8,546 nucleotides of DNA from Deltaproteobacteria bacterium (GTDB taxonomy: Bacteria; Desulfobacterota; Desulfobacteria; Desulfobacterales; C00003060). Below the pieces are notes generated by a model. It did not search any database. It was not told where the DNA came from and saw only the letters and a program-made list of their open reading frames with translations. Below, one piece after another: positions 1 to 5,815 of this stretch. Within the stretch, counting starts at the first letter, position 1, and the number at the start of each line of letters is the position of its first letter. A program made the translations under genes and the position numbers. Where the stretch lies: the NCBI GenBank assembly GCA_019309245.1, contig JAFDGP010000093.1, positions 1-8,546 on the forward strand. Reading direction: 5' to 3'.

Positions 1-10
1 TCCCCGAAGG

Positions 11-132
11 GCCAAAAAAACGAAGATCAAAATGGATCTGCCCACGCTGAAGCCAAGTGAAGGGTTTCAACCAGCGTTTTTGTCCAACACGCTGCAATCA
101 TGCCATAAGAGTCCGATCTTCGTTTTTTTGGC
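11..132. repeat. 122-bp element with perfect 18-bp terminal inverted repeats (MITE candidate)
   Basis: Positions 11-28 (GCCAAAAAAACGAAGATC) are the exact reverse complement of positions 115-132, with 86 bases between them. The interior has further short inverted repeats built on CGCTG/CAGCG (near 45-49, 73-77 and 90-94), so the whole element can fold. No convincing ORF fills it and no transposase is present. The complementarity stops sharply at both ends (positions 10 and 133 do not pair), as expected for a mobile non-autonomous element. No clear target duplication is visible beyond GG on each side. It could instead be a large terminator-like or structured RNA element downstream of the cytochrome gene at 226-819. 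The repeat is certain; the MITE label is inference. Confidence 0.55.
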
Positions 133-225
133 GGTGGATTTGGGCCAATTCGGTGGAAAACATGCCATGCTCCATGGCCTTGTCTGACGCCCACCGAAAG
201 CACCTGAACATCAGCAAAGCAAGGT

Positions 226-819
226 TTACTGGGATTCATGACACCCCGAGCAGGCCTTGTGTCCTTCATGGCAGCCCAGACACACGCTTTGAGCGGAAAG
301 ATCCTCGTCCGCCTTTTGCCTGTGCACCGCTACAAGGCTCGCATCCACGGGGTGGCATGTGCGGCAAAGCGCATCGTCCGGATTCAGAGCGGATCGGCGC
401 ATCAAGCGATCCAGGTCCAGCAAGGGACCGCGGCACTTGGGACACATCTTCCAGTCCTTGTCACCGATGATGCGACATGTTGGGCAATAGGTCCTGCCGG
501 ATAGCAGGGTTGGGTGGCCTTTCGAAGCAGGACGGGCACGGTGGATGCTTTCCCCTTCGTGGCATGAGGTACATCGGGCATCAGAGCGGCGCTGTGTTAA
601 AAAGGCCTTGTGTTTTTCCTTTGCAATGCCGCCATTTCGCCTAAGGGGTTCCCCCCGAACATGGCACGAGAAGCAGTCGCGGTCTTCCACGGCCTTGTGC
701 ATGGCCCGTACCTGCGGGCTCTTGCTGTGGCATATCGTGCAGCGGGGTTGAGCCCGCAAAACGCAGACCCCCAAAAAAGAGGCTACCAGGACCAGAAGAA
801 ATACTGGAACAGCCTTCAT
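226..819 (-). CDS. Secreted hexaheme c-type cytochrome with internal zinc-ribbon-like motif
   Basis: The 197-residue protein starts with a signal peptide or membrane anchor (MK, then a hydrophobic run to about residue 20). It has six CxxCH heme-attachment motifs at residues 27-31, 49-53, 83-87, 152-156, 180-184 and 190-194, so it should be a periplasmic or membrane-anchored multiheme electron carrier. Heme c attachment would need the Ccm machinery, which is not in this window. Between the third and fourth motifs lie CPTCR (112-116) and CPKCR (126-130), each ending in Arg where His would ligate heme. Their spacing resembles a zinc ribbon more than two lost hemes. The ATG at 819 is preceded by a perfect AGGAGG (831-836 on this strand) about 11 bases away, which fixes the start. 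A candidate FNR-type site lies upstream at 891-904. The exact cytochrome family and redox partner are not recognisable. Confidence 0.85.
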   Translation of the reverse strand: MKAVPVFLLVLVASFLGVCVLRAQPRCTICHSKSPQVRAMHKAVEDRDCFSCHVRGEPLRRNGGIAKEKHKAFLTQRRSDARCTSCHEGESIHRARPASKGHPTLLSGRTYCPTCRIIGDKDWKMCPKCRGPLLDLDRLMRRSALNPDDALCRTCHPVDASLVAVHRQKADEDLSAQSVCLGCHEGHKACSGCHESQ

Positions 820-863
820 CTTCTTCAGAAACCTCCTTTTTTCACTCCGGGTTGTTATGTTTC

Positions 864-904
864 ATGATATGCCATTATATCGGTTTTACCTTGATTTAGG
901 TCAA
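864..904 (-). promoter_or_regulatory. Candidate FNR/DNR-type promoter of the hexaheme cytochrome gene
   Basis: The minus strand reads TTGACCTAAATCAA at 904-891, which fits the CRP/FNR-family pattern TTGAY-N4-RTCAA. Two possible -10 boxes follow: TATAAT (879-874) and TATCAT (869-864). With the second, the start of transcription would be near 857 and the FNR-like site would be centred about 40.5 bases upstream, close to the -41.5 of class II activation. The match to the pattern is seen directly; the regulator and the anaerobic control are inferred. Confidence 0.5.
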
Positions 905-1199
905 AAGCTACGCGCTGGACGCCATCGACTGGTTTGATGAGGCAAGAAAAGACAAGCCCCTTAAGGCAGACGTCACCAGATTCCTCAAGGTCTCACAAAT
1001 GGCCAATATGGAAAGTCGCCCTTCCGTGGGGCTGGGAACGGACATCCGGTTCGAATCCGAAGACCTGACCGGTTTTGCCCTGGCGCTTGACAATCAGGTT
1101 CTTCATCTTTCCATCTTTTCCCACAAAAACAGCGGGAACCGCCCCGGGCATATCTCCCGGATTCAGCGGTTCAGCCACAGGAGGAGGTTTCGGTCATGA
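900..1199 (+). pseudogene. 5'-truncated fragment, ARPP-1-like C-terminus
   Basis: An open frame of 99 codons begins directly after a TAG (897-899) with no start codon, yet reads as ordinary protein from its first residues (KSYALDAIDWFDEARKDKPL). It then contains SVGLGTDIRFESEDLTGFAL and a short basic tail rich in Arg (FSHRRRFRS). The GxGxD-R...L.G.AL...VLHL pattern and basic C-terminus recall the ARPP-1 domain family, from memory and not from a search. The N-terminal half is missing, so the gene has been cut at about 899. Its left edge touches the FNR-like site of the opposing cytochrome gene, which suggests a recombination junction there. Internal ATG codons (999, 1008) would give only a domain fragment. 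It is not likely to be functional. Confidence 0.45.
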
Positions 1200-1390
1200 C
1201 CTTCACGAAGTGGATCATAACATGGCCATGGCTTTCTGCAGACCACTTGGCTTCGAAGCAAGAGGAGAAGGCCAGAAAAAGAGGGACGCAAAGTCAAGAG
1301 GTTAAGGATCTGAAATGGAAATCCAGAATTTTGAAAAAAGCAAACGAGACAGAAAGGAGTCATCATGAGCGCACAAATTATCAAGTATAA
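1196..1390 (+). CDS. Small basic hypothetical protein, 64 aa
   Basis: The ATG at 1196 overlaps the stop of the preceding fragment (ATGA), and a strong purine-rich AGGAGGAGG (1179-1187) stands about 8 bases upstream, as expected for translational coupling. The product has an aromatic N-terminus (MTFTKWIITWPW) followed by a charged, lysine-rich stretch, and matches no family I recognise. Its last 26 bases overlap the start of the LexA-like frame at 1365. The ribosome-binding site may be a coincidence, because the same bases encode the Arg-rich tail of the upstream fragment. I regard it as a possible real gene of the same old plus-strand operon, with low confidence. Confidence 0.3.
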   Translation: MTFTKWIITWPWLSADHLASKQEEKARKRGTQSQEVKDLKWKSRILKKANETERSHHERTNYQV

Positions 1391-1709
1391 CACCAAGCAA
1401 GGGCAGCCTATATTCGATTGGGACTGGATGCGGTGTGAGATCGACCCGGAACCCATGGAAATCCCGGTCATGGGGACCGTGGCCGCAGGCAGGCCCATTG
1501 AGGCCATCCCTTACCGGCAGACCATCTCGATTCCGAAAGACATGGTCGGACGGTTCCAGGTGTATGCCCTTACGTATTTTAAGCATCCCTTGACCCGCCG
1601 GACTTGGACCGATAGGGGGGCGTCAGAGGCGGAGAAACCGAAAAAACTACTTTGTCACGCGCAAGACCATGGAACTGCTGTTAACCAATCGCGGCTCATA
1701 GGCATATGA
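1365..1709 (+). pseudogene. Truncated LexA-like (peptidase S24) repressor
   Basis: The ATG at 1365 has AAAGGAG (1353-1359) five bases upstream, so the start is sound. Residues 33-70 (IPVMGTVAAGRPIEA, then a region ending in VYAL) match the LexA/UmuD-type S24 fold around its self-cleavage site, here Ala41-Gly42. In the family the next residues are the GDSM loop with the catalytic serine, followed by the lysine. Here the frame changes at about residue 70 into YFKHPLTRRTW and other unrelated sequence, running into the antisense of the neighbouring cytochrome gene. Catalysis and dimerisation are therefore lost. There is also no N-terminal winged-helix DNA-binding domain, only about 30 lead residues, so even the intact ancestor was not a standard LexA. 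It is best read as a remnant of a prophage or mobile-element regulator. Confidence 0.6.
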
Positions 1710-2996
1710 GGGCAGCCCCATGAACTCACCCACGGAACTGGGCACCAGGCTGTAGTACAAAGCGGCCGTGATCGTCACGGAACCGGCAGCAACGTTCTCC
1801 GGCACGGTCCAGGAATAGCTCTCGAGCCTGGTTTCCTGGGGACCGATTCGATAATCAACCTTGGTGTTGTCCGCCGTATACCACTGGCAGATCGTCATTC
1901 TCCCCTCAGGGTCAAAAAAGGGCCGGCGAAAGATCCTGACGCCGTCGGCAATGTTACCGTCCCGGCTGACCCCTCTGTATCCTTTCACCTGCATGATCTC
2001 TCCCATGGCCTGGTAGGCAACCGCTTTGGAATCGGAAATCGTATATTCCTCACCAGCAAAACCCTTCTTATCAACTGCAAGATCACAGCTGTGACCTTTG
2101 CTGTCGGTAGCTTTGACATGCAGCCAAAGCATTCTTTCTTCTGTGGAGCCTGATGGGATGTAGTGTCCCACCTTGCCGTTAAAGAGCTGGATTCTGATTT
2201 TTACCCGCGAGCCGGGAGCCACTTCACGATTTTTCGTATAAAGCGCAATATCAACCGAGCCGGTCAGCTTGCTGCGAAAATGTGGCCCGTGAAAGACATG
2301 ATGGGCTATATCATCCCGTTGCTTACCGCTTCCGGCCGATTTCCCGGGGGCGCGATACATGTGACAATCCTGGCACCTGATCCCTTTTTCGCCGTAGATG
2401 CTCGCCTTCCATTCCCGATAAGTCTCTTTGACCCAGGCGCCATAGGGACTTTGTTCATCATGACAGGTGGCGCATAATTTGGCGCTTTGGGTAAAAAGGG
2501 AAACCCGACTTTTGTGGAATCTGCTTTCTGCATCACCACGTGACCCCATCTTCACCCGCCCGGGATTAATTTCATAGCTAAAATTGAAGGGATCTTTTTC
2601 CCTTGAACCAGTAATGGTATGGCAGATCTCGCAGCTCACTCCCTCATTGACCCGGGTGCCAGCCTCCGGCGGTTTTGGAGGAATATCGCCTGCCAAAAAA
2701 GCCAGAGGGCCATGGCAAGCAACACACCCTGCCTTTACCCCAGCGACCTTTTTCAATGTAAGGGCGTGAGGCAAGGCCAGCTTAAAATACTCTTTATCGT
2801 CCCATGAATGGGTAAAAGACCGGGACATCAGGCTCTGGTTCCATTCCTGATAAATTTCACGGTGGCACATACCACACTTGCTGGGTTTCTTGAAATCGTC
2901 ATAGGTCAGCTTCCCCATCTCTGCTGCCGGAGAAGAAAGAGGTAAGACAATGCAGCCGATCAAAAACGACCCGAGGAAAAAAACCAACCGTTTCAT
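1647..2996 (-). CDS. Secreted pentaheme c-type cytochrome, cytochrome c554-like
   Basis: The 449-residue protein opens with a classical signal peptide (MKRLVFFLGSFLIGC, cleavage probably after SSPAA near residue 25). Five CxxCH motifs at 41-45, 91-95, 122-126, 175-179 and 208-212 form the N-terminal heme domain. The setting of the first (CGMCHREIYQEWNQS) is typical of the cytochrome c554/octaheme-reductase-related superfamily. Residues from about 245 to the end hold no heme motif and look like a beta-sandwich domain, including FNGKVGHYIPSGSTEE, a pattern seen in secreted multiheme cytochromes. It should act in periplasmic electron transfer; the partner is unknown. I chose the ATG at 2996 because it begins the signal peptide. 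An upstream in-frame TTG at 3062 falls in the putative attachment-site repeat and would put 22 residues before the signal peptide. No strong Shine-Dalgarno is visible. Confidence 0.85.
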   Translation of the reverse strand: MKRLVFFLGSFLIGCIVLPLSSPAAEMGKLTYDDFKKPSKCGMCHREIYQEWNQSLMSRSFTHSWDDKEYFKLALPHALTLKKVAGVKAGCVACHGPLAFLAGDIPPKPPEAGTRVNEGVSCEICHTITGSREKDPFNFSYEINPGRVKMGSRGDAESRFHKSRVSLFTQSAKLCATCHDEQSPYGAWVKETYREWKASIYGEKGIRCQDCHMYRAPGKSAGSGKQRDDIAHHVFHGPHFRSKLTGSVDIALYTKNREVAPGSRVKIRIQLFNGKVGHYIPSGSTEERMLWLHVKATDSKGHSCDLAVDKKGFAGEEYTISDSKAVAYQAMGEIMQVKGYRGVSRDGNIADGVRIFRRPFFDPEGRMTICQWYTADNTKVDYRIGPQETRLESYSWTVPENVAAGSVTITAALYYSLVPSSVGEFMGLPSYAYEPRLVNSSSMVLRVTK

Positions 2997-3050
2997 GGCA
3001 CACAAAAAAAGGCCTGCCCCGCCTTGCAAAACAAGCCCGTTACGCTCATT

Positions 3051-3062
3051 TGGCGTCCCCAA
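3051..3062 (+). repeat. Left attachment-site candidate (12-bp copy of tRNA-Glu 3' end)
   Basis: TGGCGTCCCCAA here is identical, in the same orientation, to 8190-8201. That segment is the last 12 bases of the tRNA-Glu gene including CCA (TTGGGGACGCCA on the minus strand). A direct repeat of a tRNA 3' end at the far side of a recombinase-bearing segment is the usual signature of a tRNA-integrated island. A short identical core is acceptable for a serine recombinase. The flanking bases do not match, so the core is only 12 bp. Confidence 0.55.
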
Positions 3063-3137
3063 AGGTGCTCATCATGTACCCGTGTGCCATAATTCGCATC
3101 CAATAGCACCACAAATACATCGAGTTTTATCCGACAA

Positions 3138-3154
3138 AAAGGCACAAACAGCCT
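3138..3154. repeat. Small imperfect hairpin near the left island end
   Basis: The plus strand reads AAAGGCACAAACAGCCT, with a 4-bp stem (AGGC/GCCT). On the minus strand it is followed by a run of T, so it could be a weak terminator for the operon ending at 3225. A closely similar sequence in inverted orientation (AAAGGCACACAAACGCCT on the minus strand) occurs at 8158-8175, beside the other island end. A recombination-related role is conceivable but unproven. The rest of 3063-3224 shows no gene. Confidence 0.3.
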
Positions 3155-3224
3155 AAAATCATTACAAAATTATAAAACCACGCCGATACACCGAAGGAAT
3201 CCAGGCAATATGGTAAAGCTATGT

Positions 3225-3674
3225 TTAATCGTCCTTGGACATCTGGTACTCGCAGTAGCCGCAAAACCTACCTCCATCAGGGTATCCTTCGTCGAACCTC
3301 CATTGTTCAATCAACTCATACAACTCATCTTCTTTGTCTTGGTTTTCGTAATAATCAAGAATTGCGATAACAACGTCCCCGGTTTCTATCAGGATCGGAG
3401 TACCACATCTGGCACATGAATCCATACAATCGAGCACAGAAAAGCTGTCTTCAGAAATCGAACCGTCCTTCAGTTCTTCAATGAAGTCCTCGATTGATCC
3501 TGGAAGCACCGAAGATCTGGCTTGTGCCGTGATTTCATCCCATTCTTCCTGAATTTTACTATATACGGCCTTAATGCCAGCTTTTCTGCTCACCTCTGAG
3601 GCGACCAGGGCGCTGTACACCGCCCATTCGGTGTATTCTTTCCGTAAAGGTCTGCTCTTGACAACCTTGCCCAC
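3225..3674 (-). CDS. Zinc-ribbon C-terminal part of the RelA/SpoT-like protein (other frame)
   Basis: As an independent frame it would start at GTG 3674, giving 149 residues. Its first 12 residues (MGKVVKSRPLRK) merely mirror the opposite frame of the RelA domain, while EYTEWAVYSALVASEVSR onward reads as real protein. It most likely continues the gene at 3590-4144 after a one-base shift near 3638-3644. Visible features are a helical segment (about 16-70), an acidic region, and paired cysteines C87-C90 (CARCG) and C138-C141 (CGYC), which could bind zinc; C83 is nearby. There is a strongly acidic stretch between the cysteine pairs. Some ToxSAS alarmone synthetases (for example CapRel) carry a C-terminal zinc-finger-like regulatory region, but similarity to those is only inferred. 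A separately translated, overlapping partner gene cannot be excluded. Confidence 0.6.
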   Translation of the reverse strand: MGKVVKSRPLRKEYTEWAVYSALVASEVSRKAGIKAVYSKIQEEWDEITAQARSSVLPGSIEDFIEELKDGSISEDSFSVLDCMDSCARCGTPILIETGDVVIAILDYYENQDKEDELYELIEQWRFDEGYPDGGRFCGYCEYQMSKDD

Positions 3675-4144
3675 GTATCTTGGGCAAGAGTCCTAATCTG
3701 TATCTCACAAGGAGTTGTTTCCTCGGATCCGATATATCTTGGTTTAAGCATCGCTCTGACATGAATCGCTCTGTAACCGTCCGGGGCGGGATTTATTACT
3801 GTTTCCTTAATATCATTGATTTCCAAATATCCTTGCTGTTGCCTCAACATCTCAACAACTGCCTCCGAATCTGACAAATTATTGCATACGATTCTTATCC
3901 CAATGATATCGACTATCTTTTCGAAGGCTTCCCCTATTGCATATCCTTTCTTGACGGCTTTTTTCCAAATTTTCGCCGGCCTCTTGAGCCTCGCATCCGT
4001 AAGCCTAGCTCTTGTTCCTTGCATAGACCTTATTTGACCAAGCCTCAACACCAACAGATCTTTCATGCCCTGTAACGCTGACTCAAGATTGTCTTTTCGC
4101 TTCTCGTATTCCCCAAGGAACTCTTTTGGTGCATCCTTTTTCAT
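3590..4144 (-). CDS. RelA/SpoT-domain nucleotide pyrophosphokinase-like protein, frameshifted 3' end
   Basis: Residues about 45-168 are a RelA/SpoT synthetase domain: RLKRPAKIWKKAVKKG (basic substrate loop), IVDIIGIRIVC with Asp79, DGYRAIHV (122-129), and EIQIRTLAQDTWARLSRADLY with Glu147, Gln149 and Arg151. These are the residues expected for transfer of pyrophosphate from ATP to GTP/GDP, or to tRNA in ToxSAS toxins. No HD hydrolase, TGS or ACT domain is present, so it is a small, single-domain type. The last 15 residues (from about 170, NTPNG) look non-coding; the real continuation is in the frame of 3225-3674. The shift needs one missing base near CGGAAAG. The ATG at 4144 has only a weak TAGG upstream. 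The gene follows the metallopeptidase by 35 bases and is probably the last cistron of the operon. Confidence 0.8.
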   Translation of the reverse strand: MKKDAPKEFLGEYEKRKDNLESALQGMKDLLVLRLGQIRSMQGTRARLTDARLKRPAKIWKKAVKKGYAIGEAFEKIVDIIGIRIVCNNLSDSEAVVEMLRQQQGYLEINDIKETVINPAPDGYRAIHVRAMLKPRYIGSEETTPCEIQIRTLAQDTWARLSRADLYGKNTPNGRCTAPWSPQR

Positions 4145-4179
4145 TGCTGGCCCGGCCTACCTTGTCGCATGGGAGATCT

Positions 4180-4890
4180 CTAGATTTTGTCTTTGCCCAT
4201 CCATTTCTTTTCCATTTTGGGCGATGGCATGATCAGTGTACTCAAGGAAACATATTCAAAATTTGAAAATAAATACCTGACAAAAGCTCTTATTCCGTCC
4301 GAATCGTTTAAAAAAGCCTCAATTGAACCGCTTCTTTGGCCAAATTTTTCGTACGCCATTAGCGCAAACTGACCAGCAGGATAATGATACTCACTGTCTT
4401 TGCCGTCTTTTGCCGCTTCAAGCATTGTTTGCCACCAATTCGCTCCGTCTAGCCCCACGACTCGTTTAACTGGCCCTCTCAGAAAATCGCAAAAGCCCTC
4501 TCCCCACCCCTCGTTCCTATAATGCAAAGGTGAACACCTAAAAAAGGGATGAACCAACTCATGAGAGCAAGCATCCATCGGTTCATCCGGTTTTTTTAAA
4601 TAGTTCCAGGGTATATTCACCCAGTTTGGTAGCCAACCTGGTTGGCATTCTTTGCCGCCCTCATTATCAGGATGTCTGTAACCAACAACGGTTCTTTGTT
4701 TAAATGAATATGTCGGATTCAATCCTGTAATATATTTTAAATAATCCATAATTTCTTGTAGTTTCTCGACTACTACTTCCGAGGTTCGGCTGAATTCCCT
4801 GGGATAAACAAAAACTATGTCTGGACGCTCTAGAAGCTCAGTACAGTAAGAATATCTTTCCTGCCACGTCTTTTTTTCGGCCTTATTCAT
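4180..4890 (-). CDS. Putative zinc metallopeptidase (HELVH), family not recognised
   Basis: The 236-residue protein has an HExxH zinc-peptidase signature at 110-114 (SHELVHPFF) followed by NEGWGEGFCDF. E127 or E131 is placed as a gluzincin-type third zinc ligand, and the short spacing (13-17 residues) fits such families. There is no signal peptide or membrane segment, so it should be cytoplasmic. The N-terminal 100 residues contain no motif I know; the region after 145 is aromatic-rich and helical. It lies 40 bases after the ImmA-like gene and 35 before the RelA-like gene, on the same strand, so co-transcription is likely. Its substrate is unknown; in this context a regulatory or toxin/antitoxin protein is a possibility (inference). 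The start codon ATG 4890 lacks a clear Shine-Dalgarno, which fits readthrough from the upstream cistron. Confidence 0.65.
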   Translation of the reverse strand: MNKAEKKTWQERYSYCTELLERPDIVFVYPREFSRTSEVVVEKLQEIMDYLKYITGLNPTYSFKQRTVVGYRHPDNEGGKECQPGWLPNWVNIPWNYLKKPDEPMDACSHELVHPFFRCSPLHYRNEGWGEGFCDFLRGPVKRVVGLDGANWWQTMLEAAKDGKDSEYHYPAGQFALMAYEKFGQRSGSIEAFLNDSDGIRAFVRYLFSNFEYVSLSTLIMPSPKMEKKWMGKDKI

Positions 4891-4930
4891 TTTGAGTTAA
4901 TGGGCTTTTGCCAATTCGCAGCTTTTATCC

Positions 4931-5815
4931 CTAGTAAATGAGCCCCACCTTTCTCAATTTTCTGAAGTGAACGACCAAGGTGAGTAAATAATGGCGATTA
5001 AAGAAAGATTCTGCGTGGAATTCATGGTTATCGCCATTGACATCAGGGAGGCATAAAGTGAAATCCCCAACTGGCCCCCCCACTCGCTGCAAAGTATTGT
5101 TGTCGATTTCAGAGATAATATGATCTCTGGTGACACAGGCGAATCTGGTTTTAAATGAATCTGAGCATACAAAGTGTCGGCATCGATGTTCTTGGTCATC
5201 AGGCTTTTCCTTCCACCATGGCGTATTAACGATCACTGCCATTGGGATTTCGTGACTGAACTGAACATATCGGCGCAGAGTCGTCACATACGATTTTTCA
5301 TACCTTTTCTTTAGCAGTTCGATGCTTTTCCATTCCGGAGAAATATCACGAGCTTCTCGGGTAAATACGCCAGAACCAAACATCAACGCTGAAGCACCAT
5401 AATTGGCTTCGGCTTCGAGTGTTTTCTGAAAGTCTGGATGAAGTGTCTGCGCAGTATCACCGAGAAAAAAGGGACGATGCCACTTAAGGATTGTGTGTGT
5501 AACGTCATGGAACGACGCCCATTCTTGCTTTGGGGCTGGTAAGGATGAATCAACATAGATTCGATCTCTGTCGGGAAGCCAAACCGCTGCAAGTTTAATC
5601 TTTTCCTTAATCTTGGAGAGAATCCTCCCTTTTACTTTAACGTGATGCCAGAATCGGCGCAACAGTCCAGGATCTTCGAGGTTGTAAAAATCGCGATCAA
5701 TCTTCAAAAATTCCAGCAGGTCATGTATGAGAAAAGGAGGCTCTCTCAGTCCAGCCTCCTTTAATGTCTTGACTACTGCCTTGTCTATCTCTTTCCTCGT
5801 TTGATCATCAATCAC
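4931..5815 (-). CDS. ImmA/IrrE-like metallo-endopeptidase with HDVTH motif
   Basis: The 294-residue protein matches the ImmA/IrrE pattern (COG2856-type). It has SFHDVTHTILKWH (101-113) followed by LEAEANYGASALMF (133-146), equivalent to the usual HExxH...EAEANxFAA-LLM. Family members cut or inactivate a cognate XRE repressor, and an XRE regulator is encoded directly upstream. The general-base glutamate of HExxH is Asp104 here, while both histidines (103, 107) and the EAEA acids (E134, E136) are kept. It may be a slow enzyme, a variant, or a zinc-binding sensor. Residues 180-294 form a C-terminal domain of unknown role. The GTG at 5815 overlaps the upstream stop (GTGA), with GAGG about 10 bases before it, so translation is coupled to the regulator. 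Confidence 0.8.
   Translation of the reverse strand: MIDDQTRKEIDKAVVKTLKEAGLREPPFLIHDLLEFLKIDRDFYNLEDPGLLRRFWHHVKVKGRILSKIKEKIKLAAVWLPDRDRIYVDSSLPAPKQEWASFHDVTHTILKWHRPFFLGDTAQTLHPDFQKTLEAEANYGASALMFGSGVFTREARDISPEWKSIELLKKRYEKSYVTTLRRYVQFSHEIPMAVIVNTPWWKEKPDDQEHRCRHFVCSDSFKTRFACVTRDHIISEIDNNTLQRVGGPVGDFTLCLPDVNGDNHEFHAESFFNRHYLLTLVVHFRKLRKVGLIY

Noticed and set aside
27..269. 80-residue minus-strand ORF ending in LHLASAWADPF
   Set aside because: It spans the inverted-repeat element and antisense/non-coding DNA, with no ribosome-binding site or domain. Its tail is just translation of the repeat.
57..867. Several plus-strand ORFs across 57-867
   Set aside because: They are antisense shadows of the hexaheme cytochrome gene, whose CxxCH motifs, signal peptide and Shine-Dalgarno clearly mark the minus strand as coding.
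3004..3025. Terminator-like AAGGC...GCCTT plus T-run on the minus strand before the cytochrome ATG
   Set aside because: The stem is only 5 bp and it lies a few bases before the start codon of an apparently intact gene. An attenuator is possible, but too weak to annotate.
2997..3062. Upstream TTG start (3062) for the pentaheme cytochrome
   Set aside because: It would put 22 residues in front of a typical signal peptide and begins inside the putative attachment repeat; ATG 2996 is better.
3638..3644. Programmed -1 frameshifting in the RelA-like gene
   Set aside because: CGGAAAG is not a canonical slippery heptamer (GGA would not re-pair with CGG) and I see no clear stimulatory structure. An indel is simpler.
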